A stretch of 64,000 bases of DNA, taken from NCBI RefSeq assembly GCF_001039355.2, contig NW_019775475.1, positions 62,001 to 126,000 on the forward strand. The letters are read 5' to 3'. This document shows, piece after piece, positions 51,527 through 61,800 of this stretch. This stretch comes from Lingula anatina. Lineage: Eukaryota > Brachiopoda > Lingulata > Lingulida > Lingulidae. The notes under the pieces were generated by a model. It searched no databases and was not told where the DNA came from. It saw only the letters and a list, made by a program, of their open reading frames with translations. The position numbers and the translations under genes were made by a program. Positions within the stretch are counted from its first letter, which is position 1; the number at the start of each line of letters is the position of its first letter.

Positions 51527-53231
51527 TGTGTTAATGCATGCATCTTTCTGTGTCGGGATTGAATTGAAAGAAGAAAAAGTGCCTATTTTTTCGCAGTATT
51601 TATTTCTGACAATTGATTTATAATCTTATCTAGAGACCAAATATAATATAATATAATATAATATAATATAATATAATATAATATAATATAATATAATATA
51701 ATATAATATAATCGTACAATTTCTCAATTTTATGTTCACATTCTTTTCAACATTATACATGTACATAATTTTGAATTGATTGTGAATAGACGAGTTTACG
51801 ATTTCACGGTTTATAAATATCATTCAAATAATGTAAGTTAACCAAACGCTGGGCGGGTGTTAGAAATATAAGCAATAATACACAAATTAGCAATGCTCAC
51901 CTGGAAAGGCTCCGAATGACTGATATTTGTGTCTACCGGGGGCCAGTTGAACCACTGTTTGACTAAATAATTTGTATACGACGTGGAATAAGGTGGGGTA
52001 AACTCGGTAACACCTATCAGTACATACGGGGGATGGTCCGCCTGTCAGGTATGTAATCATTAAAAAAAAAAGGAACTATGTTTTAATACGTACTAGAATT
52101 ACGATGATGCGCATGTGATCGAAAGAGCGAGAGAGGAAGAATGAGCACACTGGAAATTGTATGCGCGCGCAAAGGGATTTCCCCACTAAATGCAGACAAG
52201 GAGTTACAACTGTTGTAACTACTTGATGCAGAGATATAGACTGGATGCTTTTTGCGTTCGTGGGTACAATAAACATTATTCAGAAATAAATAAATAAATA
52301 AATAATCTTTATTGAAAGTTGCTAAAAACTTAAGACAGTTCCCTGGATTATTTGACNAAATTTGTCAATTCATGGCGATTCGTGGGATTCGTGGTCTGTG
52401 TGAAATAGGGGCATAAGCTAACGATATGAAAGTATTTCGGCTTGTGTTTGATAATTTTTATTTATTGTATCCAACCAGTTTAGAAATATCTAAAAACTCG
52501 ACAAGATAAATTAATATTTATATTAATTTGATTTACATTACATTATATGTAAAGGATGCAATTTATATAGCCAGGAATTATGTAATTTGCAAAACGGCAG
52601 CTTAAACATCCAGTACATGCATTTTATTCGCCCCGCCTTTGGTTCCCATCTTCACCCTGCCAGAAGAAAAAAAATTCAAAAGTTTCACAGACTGGAAGGG
52701 AAGTAAAGGGTCACACCTTATAAAGATCTCCCCAACAATATTTTCAAAAATATTTGTAAATTAAACACAACTCCCTCCTTTGTCCAATCTCAGCCTACGA
52801 GCCTGAAAATAATAGCAAGAAGAGTCAAAATCTAAATGAAATAGTTATTTGCCCATACCCATCCAAGGGATCTGCCGACTATATAAACCACGGAAAGTGT
52901 GGGTCAGACAAAAAGGGTGTGACAGTTCTGGTATAGACATACAATTAAAGGGTTTGCACGGGACCCCAGGCGGGACAGGCGTTATGAAGGGATTAAGCGT
53001 TTACTAATACTACCCGCACATATTTTAGCATTATCATCCATATTAACCACAAAACCCACAAATTATCAAGCACTACCAGAGCGTTTACTAATACTACCCG
53101 CACATATTTTAGCATTATCACCCATATTAACCACAAAACCCACAAATTAACAAGCACTACCAGAGCGGATGAATGTTAATGCTAGGTATCGCTTTGTTGG
53201 TGCTAAATGACTTCTTTTGTTTACCAAAGAG

Positions 53232-53266
<35 letters not shown>

Positions 53267-53948
53267 GTCCCATAAGCAAGTTTAGACTTACCAGGGGCGG
53301 ATTGAAGCCTTCTGGGTCTTCTGGAAGACGGACAGAATTTTTCAAATTTATATTGACGGCCATCTAATTTTTTTCTGTCGGAAGACGGTCAAAAATTGAG
53401 GATGGATAAAAAAAGACAATTGACAAAATATGGCTGGATCCTCCCCTGCATGATTCTTACCGTCACTGGAACGGGTGGTCATGTCATGATCGGGTGAGTG
53501 GCAGCACGCCCTCCTGGTAGATCTGTACCAGGTATCATACGTGCCCTCGGTGATCAGTGTTATACCGCAGTCATTTTCCTCAAAGTCGCAATGAAAACCT
53601 AACATCAATACCAAAAATATAGAAATATGTTACTTATTAGGTCCATAATACCATTTCCATTTTGATTAAAGCCACAATGAAAACAACGTCAATGCCAAAA
53701 ATATAGAAATATGTTACTTACTAGGTCTATAATACCATGGACAATTTAATCAAAGTCACAATGAAAACGTAACATCAATGAGAAATGTGTAACTTCATTA
53801 GATCAAAAATACCACAGGCACTATCCTCAAAAGTCTCGATATAAAACTTAATACCAATCGCAAAATGCATCATTACATGTGCGCATAATGGCACCAAGGC
53901 AATTCCCAAGTTTGAAGTAGGCCTCACCGATTTAACCGATTTAGACGG

Positions 53949-53989
<41 letters not shown>

Positions 53990-54594
53990 ACTTTTCCGTA
54001 AACTTTCTCTATTTTCTCATGAATACTAAGGCATACCTTACACGAATCAGATGACAAAAATAAATATCAAATGATAGGGTTTTGGAGATTAAAAATGTAA
54101 AAAAATCGCAGGGCATTTCTTCCGATTTGATTTTTCTCTATTTCTGTGCCATGTACGTTTAATTCATCCAGCAAACGCTGAAAAGCTTAAGCGTATAGAG
54201 AAAACCCCTCGCGACGTCTCCTTGGAAAGGTTCGTAATGAGGACTCATTTTTATAGTATTTTTCATTTTTATTCACCGTTTGCCTCAATTCCTATTTTTC
54301 TGTATATCATTAGGCACATTTTGATATTTTATTATTTTCAGATCGACCCTTTACCACAGCACCATTTTCATTAATCCTTAACAAAAAATGGTGGTTTCTT
54401 ACTGTTCAAGCGAAATTTATCGCTGTAAATGAAATTTGCGTGAAATCAGCTCAGATATTCAATTTTAGCACGTTTTATATTTAAATAACATCCAACTTAC
54501 TCTTTAAAGGGTTTCTCCGCGTTCCTTCGCCGAGAGAATTCCACACTAGAGTCAGAATAATGATGCCTTCGATGAGCCAGCTCTCCGCCCACAT
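47376..54594 (-). CDS. MAM-A: secreted or surface protein with two MAM domains; one exon missing
   Basis: Minus-strand exons: 54501-54594 (signal peptide, MWAESWLIEGIIILTLVW), 53461-53598 (CDFEENDCGI, MAM1 start), a missing exon, 51901-52041, 51296-51392 (IAAIDEVLVTPGLC, MAM1 end), 50347-50469 (CDFDDGYCGYD, MAM2 start), 49802-49900 or its duplicate 49980-50078, 49317-49451 (PWCIQFWMAV), 48447-48623 (MDEIAIAQKEC, MAM2 end), 47376-47599 (Thr-rich stalk, then a hydrophobic end SYTIVALCVLVLAERYIW; stop TAA). Introns around MAM2 exons are all phase 1. Exon 53461-53598 ends in phase 1 but 51901-52041 starts in phase 0, so an exon of length 3n+2 is absent. The single N at 52357 lies in that interval. 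MAM domains mediate extracellular adhesion or dimerisation. The C-terminus may be a GPI signal or a short membrane segment. Confidence 0.85.
48726..49264. mobile_element. Inverted-repeat element carrying an inverted copy of the MAM-A 3' flank
   Basis: The ends form an inverted repeat of about 65-70 bp (ACACTTGTCTCCAATAAAAG at the left; its complement at the right), each bordered inside by (TA)n tracts. The interior (about 48824-49155) is an inverted, near-identical copy of 47018-47345, which starts 31 bases after the MAM-A stop codon. The whole lies in the intron between exons 48447-48623 and 49317-49451 of the same gene. I could not identify a target-site duplication. Confidence 0.85.
49613..49643 (-). 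pseudogene. Chimeric exon relic in MAM-A
   Basis: This 31-base piece has a TTAG acceptor and an ACAG|GTAAAA donor. Its 3' part matches the end of the 99-nt MAM2 exon (YAIND-NT) and its 5' part matches the start of the next exon (GTCATTTAC). Flanking bases match MAM-B intron at 60900-60955 on one side and MAM-A intron after 49451 on the other. In the phase set by neighbours it hits a TAA stop, so it is a recombination relic. Confidence 0.7.
49980..50078 (-). CDS. Second copy of the 99-nt MAM2 exon
   Basis: Identical in the exon, except for one base near the 3' end, to 49802-49900 and embedded in a 176-base direct duplication (49798-49973 and 49976-50151) with a single N at 49974 between copies. 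Both are phase 1-1, so including both would keep the frame and add 33 residues to the MAM fold. An assembly overlap is the simpler reading. Confidence 0.6.
51002..51177. mobile_element. MITE-alpha copy in MAM-A intron
   Basis: Inverted ends CGCATTCAGGACAG and, in complement, CGCATTCAGAACAGAG, with inner arms ACTAGTCCGAGG and CCCACT. It is homologous to 29227-29389. Confidence 0.75.
51638..51713. repeat. (ATAAT)n pentanucleotide in MAM-A intron
   Basis: About 15 perfect 5-bp units in the intron between exons 51296-51392 and 51901-52041. The same unit occurs in the equivalent MAM-B intron at 62407-62458. Confidence 0.95.
52358..52413. mobile_element. Right-end fragment of MITE-beta
   Basis: Starts directly after the N at 52357 and matches the right end of MITE-beta at 63936-63991, ending GGGGCA then TAAGCTAAC. 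The shared bases past the element (TAAGCTAAC) show the same insertion site in MAM-A and MAM-B. Confidence 0.85.
52998..53165. repeat. 84-bp tandem duplication
   Basis: GCGTTTACTAATACTACCCG to the CAAGCACTACCAGAG end is repeated twice in tandem with two or three differences. It leads into the repeat shared (inverted) with 19286-19375. Confidence 0.9.
53292..53448. mobile_element. MITE-epsilon next to MAM-A exon 2 donor
   Basis: Inverted ends CAGGGGCGGATTGAAG and, in complement, CAGGGGAGGATCCAGCC. It ends 12 bases from the donor of exon 53461-53598. An inverted relative lies at 58707-58873. Confidence 0.75.
53952..53986. repeat. (AT)n in MAM-A intron 1
   Basis: About 17 AT units. No other structure nearby. 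Confidence 0.95.
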
Positions 54595-57084
54595 TTTATC
54601 TTCGTAACAAATCTGATTAGAAATTCCTGAAAAAAAACTTTCCCTTGTCTGGCGGCGGCAAGATAAGTGCACAAACTTTAGGCTATTGTGTGAGTGTTGC
54701 CTGTTGCTTAATAATGTCAGTTAGTTGTTTTGTCAATGTTAAATTCAAAACCAAATACCTTGTTACTAAACCTTTAATACAGTTAATTTCATAACTAAGC
54801 ACCCAATAACTAAGTTTTAGATGTTGTTTAAGAGGATAAATATCTTTTTATGTCTAAGATATTTAATACTTTCAAATCTTCTTGACTAAAGAATATTTCG
54901 AATATATTGCTAGTGACAGTATTTAGAAACGTGTATCTTGAACTCCCCATAACTTGTCCACATAAGAAAGATTTTTCAAACAAAATGTTTTTTTTAGCAA
55001 AACCATTGTTATCCTCATAAGTTACTTCAGTTTTGCCATGAAAGGTAGGATATGGTGGTAATTTGAAACAAAATGTCGCAACTTAAGGATTTAATTCTGC
55101 GATCGAGTAAAACACAGTACACGGGGTACGGAGCACATACGCGTAAACAAGATCCAAAAGGTTAGTATCTTAACTGTAGCCAAAATGAATATTTTTCTTT
55201 GATTAAAAAACATCGATTCTGTCATAAGAGGTTAACCTTCACAATACTTGGAAGTTGAAAACTACGTTTGATCTTAATTGAAAAAATCTAATCAATTTAA
55301 CAACATAATATACTATATATTTCATTGTTTGAGTTCGGTTACAATGGACTTGGAGTACGAATTTTGGTCCAATCTCACAACGCATAAATTCTTTTGTTAA
55401 TGAAAATGTTGTATTTTTACTTGTAACTCTATGGATTTACCCCAAATTTTAGAATACTCACGGCGGTTTCTCTTTTCGGAAGTTTCCTCTGGTGAGTACG
55501 TCCGACACTCCCGCAAGTTGCGGTGCTTGTGCTCTTAAACATAGCTACAAATCAGAAAAAAAATGGCTGGTACTAAATAGTGCATTTCCATTAACGTTGC
55601 TTTTAATCCCTCTTTCTGACTTATAATGCACCTGAGTCTGTTTAGAACTTGAGGTGCCAAAGGCAGTGTTGTTCCTCGCTGGAAGTAACGGACACACCCT
55701 GCGTTAAGGGGTGGTAATAGCTAACAACAGAACCAAAACTCTTGTACGAAGAGAATTGATTTACCTTAGGCGTAACCAAGCACGTCTTTACATGGTTAAT
55801 ATAACCGTCTACGTGCATTTTTATTTAACCTATTGAACGATGAATAAGTTCTAAATGCATGATGTTCGGCAGCTGAGAGGATTTGGAAAACTGAATGTTA
55901 TAATTAAATGATGTAAAGTGACTTTAAAAACCTAGAAATGTTTTATATATGTTGAAATTTAGAAGCTTATTTCCACTGTTCGTCCAATGTACTGTATTAT
56001 CTTTAAAACTTGACTATACATTTTACTTGTTAGAACGGGTCACTTAATGACCCATTACAGTAGCTGTGTGCATGACATCATAGTGATAAGATGCTCTACG
56101 TACGGGTGAGTTAAATGTAATCAGATGGCCCAATAGGTCAGCTTTAATGCAGATCCAGGATTCAGATTCAGACGTACCCTGAAGCAGCTATTTAATTGTT
56201 CTTTAAATGTTTCTTAAAATTCTAGCAAATTTTAGCAAGGCATAGCATGGCGGCAATTTATTAACTATTCATAGAGCCTCAGCAAACGCAGAACGTTATT
56301 AGAACGTTACCATAAAGTTCCAGTAACGTTCTCGTAACGTTTTGATAACGTTCTGTATTTGTTGGGACCCATCGTCCACGGCACGCACACTGAAATGCCC
56401 TCCTTACTCGGAGAGAACAATCGAATTGCACAGCGCGATATTGCAATCGAGCTGCTTCATTCTGTATTTCACACTGAACATATGAGTATGTTTCCATGTT
56501 TCAGGGTGCAAGGTAAAAGCACACTATCCAAGTTATTTTCATGTGTAAGAGCAAGTATTTGCAGTCCTCCTTTTTCGAGATAATGCAAAACCGATTATGG
56601 TCACGTAAATGCCGTGTCTCCTATGTCGATATTTCTGTACGTCAGCCACCTGCTGCAGTACATTAATGGCGTAAGCACATTTGTCTGGATATATAAGAGA
56701 GCCGAACCAAACAGTGGCTGTAAAAAGATAGCTTTTGTTGAAGTCGGTTCGTAAAGTAAGTAATGTGGGTGTATGTGTTTGTGAATTCATAACATCATTG
56801 CTGTTAGATAAAAGGCAGGCGCCGGTGTTACCGGGCATATAAATTTATGTAAGATCATGATTTAAGGTGGCCTAAAGCAGTCACATCAAATAGAGGGACG
56901 ATAATTTCGTCAAGCAGTAAAATTGTTTGCAAAATAAGGTAATTAAACAAAAAAAAATATTAGTACCTCACAACACAATTATTGAATGCATACAGACGCT
57001 TCCAAGAATCGTTTCATCAACGCAATCTATTACAATCCTCAGCGCAGAGAAAAGCCGAGATCATACGTAATCACGATGCATTGC

Positions 57085-58490
57085 CTGGAGTCACAATCCA
57101 TTAAGACGTATTCAAAAGGTTTTGTTGGAGCTTAGAGGGTGCCTCATACAACACAATCAGTGCAGATAAGCAAATGTAATTGTTTCTAGATGATTTTCTA
57201 ATCCAACACAATCAGTATCGATATGACACTGTTTCTAATTGGTGTCTCAAGCAGCACAGTCAGCGTAGGTAATCCATTGGCCCCTTTCAGAATAGGGGAC
57301 TAACTAGTCCAGTTTTCAAATATGGCCACCCACTACAAAGCTTGCCATCTAATCCGCTAACAGACACTGAATAGATATCCAGTGGGGAAGTATTCAAGTG
57401 GGTCGGCCATATTTGACCCTCGGACTACTTAGTCCGTTTATTCCGAATGGGGCAATTGTTTCTAGTTGGAGTTTCGTTCGGTACAGTCAGCATACACATA
57501 ATTCATTGTTTTGAGTTGGTGCTTCACACAGGACAATCAATATTGTAAGTTTCAATGTTTCTATATGGTATCTTAAGCAACACAATCAGAATGGATAAGG
57601 TGTAGTGTTTCTGAATTGTGGCTCAAGCAGTCCAGAAAAGTAATTGTTTTTCAAGTGGTCCCTCACCCAACATAATCAGTATAGGGAGATTGTGTTCCCT
57701 ACTTGAATCTCAAGCAACACAATCAGTATAAGTAAGTGATTGTGTAACTAGTTGGTATCTCAAGTAACATAGTCAAAATAGGTAAGACGACATGGTGAGA
57801 CATTGATGCAAATCACAATCCATTCGTACATATTCAAGAGGTCTTATTCGACTTTAGTCGTTGTCCCAAGCAGCACAATTCGTATAGGTAGGCCATTGGT
57901 TCCAGTTGCCAGCAACAGAATCAACATAAATAAGTTATCCCTTCAGACTGGTGTCTAACTGATTCCTCAGAACAATTGGTATAAGTAAGTGATTGTGTCT
58001 AGTTGTTGTACCAAGCAACACAATCAGTATACATGGGAAAGCCATTGTTTCTAGGCGGTGCCTCATACAAAACAATCAGTACAGGTAAGTGATTGCTTCT
58101 AGTTGGTTAGTGACGCCAGCCGGTGTCTCAAGGAACGCAATCAGTATATATGAGACAGTCTGTTTCTAGTTGGTGTCTCACGCAACACAGTCAGTAAAGG
58201 TAAGTTAGTGTCTAGTTGGTGCCTCATACAATACAACTGGTATATGCAAGCCTTTACTACTAGCTATTACCTTACGCACCACTACTAGTATATGTATTTA
58301 ATGTTTCTAGTTGGTGCCTCATAAAACACAATCAGTATAGGTAAGTCATTGTTTCTAGCTGATGTCTCAAGTAACACAATCATTACAGGTTAGTAATTGT
58401 GTTTTAGTTGATGTCCCAAGCATTGCATTCAGTATAAGAAAGTGATTGTGTTTTGGTCGGTGTTACAAATCAACACAGGCACGACGAGTA
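57085..58490 (+). repeat. Degenerate minisatellite with splice-donor-like motif
   Basis: Roughly 25 units of 45-60 bp built on ACACAATCAGTATAGGTAAG, then TGATTGTTTCTAGTTGGTG and CTCAAGCA. Unit length and sequence drift widely. Many units contain AGGTAAGT or a close variant on the + strand. It is interrupted by a MITE at 57279-57453. Confidence 0.85.
57279..57453. mobile_element. MITE-alpha copy inserted in the minisatellite
   Basis: Inverted ends GGCCCCTTTCAGAATAGGGG and, in complement, GCCCCATTCGGAATAAACGG, with inner arms ACTAGTCC and CCCACT. The array unit resumes directly after it (AATTGTTTCTAGTTGG), so the insertion is younger than the array. Confidence 0.75.
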
Positions 58491-58706
58491 TCTTTTTCAT
58501 CTTCGTGATAAGAACGGAATGGCGACGACTTAATCCAAGAAACGAAGATATGTTTTGATATTGGCATTGGCATACAAATCTGGAGTCAATATAACGGACA
58601 CTTGCAAGTCTTGGATATCAGGGCTGTCATTTGGATAATAACCACCATAAATGTCGCAGTCAGTGTACACATCAAACAGTATGTCCTTTTTAAAAACATC
58701 TCAAGT

Positions 58707-58873
58707 CAGCGGCAGATCCAGAGATATTTTACGCCCGTCTTCCAAATTATCTTTGTTGATCTATCCTCCATTTTTGATCGTCTTCCGACAGAAAAAATTA
58801 GATATCTGTCAATGAAAACTTGAAATTCTGACCGTTTCTGGAAGACCCAGAAGACGGCTTCAATCCGCCCTTG
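58707..58873. mobile_element. MITE-epsilon directly after the MAM-B stop codon
   Basis: Ends CAGCGGCAGATCCAG and, in complement, CAAGGGCGGATTGAAG. The right end abuts the MAM-B stop codon (58874-58876), so the MAM-B 3' UTR begins inside the element, whereas MAM-A has unrelated sequence there. Confidence 0.75.
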
Positions 58874-61800
58874 TTAAGCAACTAGAACTCCTCTCCATAT
58901 GAACCGTTCCGCCAGTACCAGCACACACAGTGCAGCGATAGTATAGGAATCCAAGAAATCTTCCCTCCTGGCGCCACTTTCGGGGAAGAAGTTCAAGAAA
59001 GGACGAATCTTCCCTGTGGTAGTAGTAGGCCTTTGTTCTGTTGTGGTTTCAACGGGGTCTTCTGTGGTACGGGGAAAGGAGGTCGTGGCTGGAACTAGCA
59101 AATTGGACGTCACAAGTATTTTTTTTATATTTGTGTGAATGAATAGTTACTTTTATGGTGACAATTCGAATCCGAATTCATTAGGGTGAACACCACACGA
59201 AATTTATCGTTTGTAAAAATAATTAAACCACAGTTCGATCAGAAAACAAAAGGCTGTGCCGTTTAATCCGGTGTATTCGTGAGCGGCGTGGCACGATCTT
59301 CAGGAAATAGGAATGTTTTCATTCTGCTCGTACCGAAATACTATTACAGAAAGGCACGTGTCACCTCGTGACAAATATTGCGAAATACAGATTTGAGGTG
59401 CTAAACAAAACACTTTCCGCCAAAAAATCATGCTTAACCAACTTTCCTGGGGTAAACTGTGTTTTTGGTCGACTAATCAACTTTTGATTCTTTCCTGGAA
59501 TTCATCATTTCTATGTAACAGTCCGGGAAAATTAGACAGTCCTAAAGTTTTGTCAACCGGCCGTCACTTCGAACTTCCGGATTGAGCGCGATTCAAAATT
59601 GTGTCAAGACTTTTGACAGGTGGCAAGTTCTGTGAGGACGTGAAAAATTAAAAAGTACTACTTGCCCATAGATAAGTTTGGTGAGAAGTGGTTGTGCACT
59701 TACAAGTAAAAAAAGGGTGCTAAAACCTTTCGCTTTGTCTCTTTAAACAATAATGTGGGATTAAACAGCACATCTACGACAACACATAAACTTTACTATA
59801 TATACTATTCTAAATGCCATCAATTAATTTACAGAATATACTATGCATGTGCGTGGATAGTTTTATAATTACATTTAGCTGTGCATTCCTTTTCAGCAAT
59901 GGCGATTTCGTCAAGGGCCAAGAGCATTCTCTTACTGACTGTGTATTGGTAGTCTGGGCACGTGGCCTTGAACTGGATTTGATACACTCCCCTAGGGATG
60001 GGTACCTCAAAGAAAGTGTAAGGATCACTCTGATGTTGTGGAGTACTCCCTGGTACACAATATGAAACAATAAAGAAAAATAACCCTAAAATACGGTCTT
60101 TCATCTAAACGAAAATATACTAAAAGCACTGGCGTTCCTATTTTTACTATGTTTATTCTAGAAAAAATGTTGATTTTAGTCTAACAAAAGTGCAGGTACA
60201 TAGAGAGACAGTAACGTAAATTTTGCAGGATCGCCGTTTTTTATTTATTTATTTTTTATTTTTTTGGGGTTTTTTTTTAAATAACTAATATCGAAATTAT
60301 TCTAAAGCCTTTGTAATGTTGAAACCGAATTTCTACCAACATCAAACGTTTTTAATGTAAAACCTGGTTTTATTAGACGTACCTTCGTGTGTCCATAATA
60401 AGACACTTTCCTCGTCAGCGATGGCAAACATTTCAAGCAGGGCTTCATTATCTTCGTTGGCCGCCATCCAAAACTGAAGACACCACGGGAAGTCTTCGGG
60501 AAATATATGTAAATGACCTAGAACAGAGGGTCGGATCCAGGATTATTTGAAGGAGGGGTCCGTTTTTTAGGAATGACAGGCCGTGCATGCGAAGCCGACC
60601 CTCTTCCCCCCTCCTCCTGGCGTGGGGTTCGGGGCTCGCTAAAGGGCCCCGAAAAAATATGGTATTTTAGAGATCGAACGGTGCCATATAGAACTATGAT
60701 TCAACTAATCAAATTCTCATTTCAAGAGGGGACCATTGGTTTGATTTTTTTTTTCAGAATTCGAAGTAGGCCTATACAGTATTATAATGAAGAAATCAGA
60801 GCAATATTTATGAATACTGTCACCTGCAGCATACATAATTGTATATGTTATTGTAGGCCTATACATTATTGTAACGAATATATATTTGGTGTGCTTATGC
60901 CGTCAATGTGAAAATAACTGCCGGTGTAAAATTAACAAGGACCTGCTAGTTTTACCTTGGTTCGTCTCATTTATAGCGTATGGAAGACTTGTGACGTAGC
61001 CTGATCCACCAAAAGTTCGCATAGTACAGTCAAACGAAAACCTTCCGCCCGTTCCTAAGCCAAAACCGAAATCAAAATGAAACTGAAACTGATAAATTTT
61101 TAACATTTGTTAACATGGGGGACAAACGTATCATTTGTCAACTGACAAAGTTTCAAAATTATCACGTTGACTTACTTAATAATAAGATTTCTTTACATTT
61201 TACTTCTGTCTCAGATCTTACCTGAATCAGAATGATCGACTTTTGGGAAATGCTCATTAGAAGTTCGAAAATAGTCCCATACATACGTAGCCTTTGTTTC
61301 AACATAATATCCACAATGCCCGTCGTCAAAATCGCAAAACAATTCTGAAAATTCAAGCAAGAGTAACACATGGAGAGTAGCACATGACGTCATTACGCGA
61401 TCGACAGAAACGTTTTATTCTTATATATCCTTAGACAACTAACCTGAACTATCCGAAAGTTTAACCTGTCTTGCCGATAATAACACATGGTTTGATTATT
61501 TCACTTGCTGTCAAAAATATCCAACATGAAACACGCACATAACATTTCCGCAGACAGCCCTCCCTCCCCGAGTCTTCACCATATGTGCAAGCATACAATT
61601 TTTCCCACCAAGTAGGCAGTTGTAATTTTTTTGTACGTACATAAAAGTTTGTAACTTACAAACTTTCGAACTAACTTACGTGAACAATCGGACTTACGTA
61701 AAAAGTTACATGTACAAGAATTCGTAAGCTACAGCCTTTCGAGAATACCAGGCCTACCCAACTACCAGACTCGGCACATAAGGATCCTGAATTAACCGGT

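Larger units (their letters stand above)
54595..58873. other. Region between MAM-A start and MAM-B stop
   Basis: No coding gene supported. A TTTTTTTTCAG acceptor lies about 33 bases upstream of the MAM-A start codon (near 54628), so MAM-A probably has an upstream non-coding exon. A candidate with a GCC|GTGAGT donor is 55462 to about 55552, though an ATG there would be out of frame with the MAM-A start. The AACGTT cluster at 56283-56355, a long degenerate tandem array (57085-58490), a MITE-alpha (57279-57453) and a MITE-epsilon (58707-58873) follow. Confidence 0.5.

Noticed and set aside
57085-58490. CRISPR-like spaced repeats
   Set aside because: Units are degenerate with no constant repeat/unique spacer pattern, and the genome is eukaryotic; it is a decayed minisatellite.
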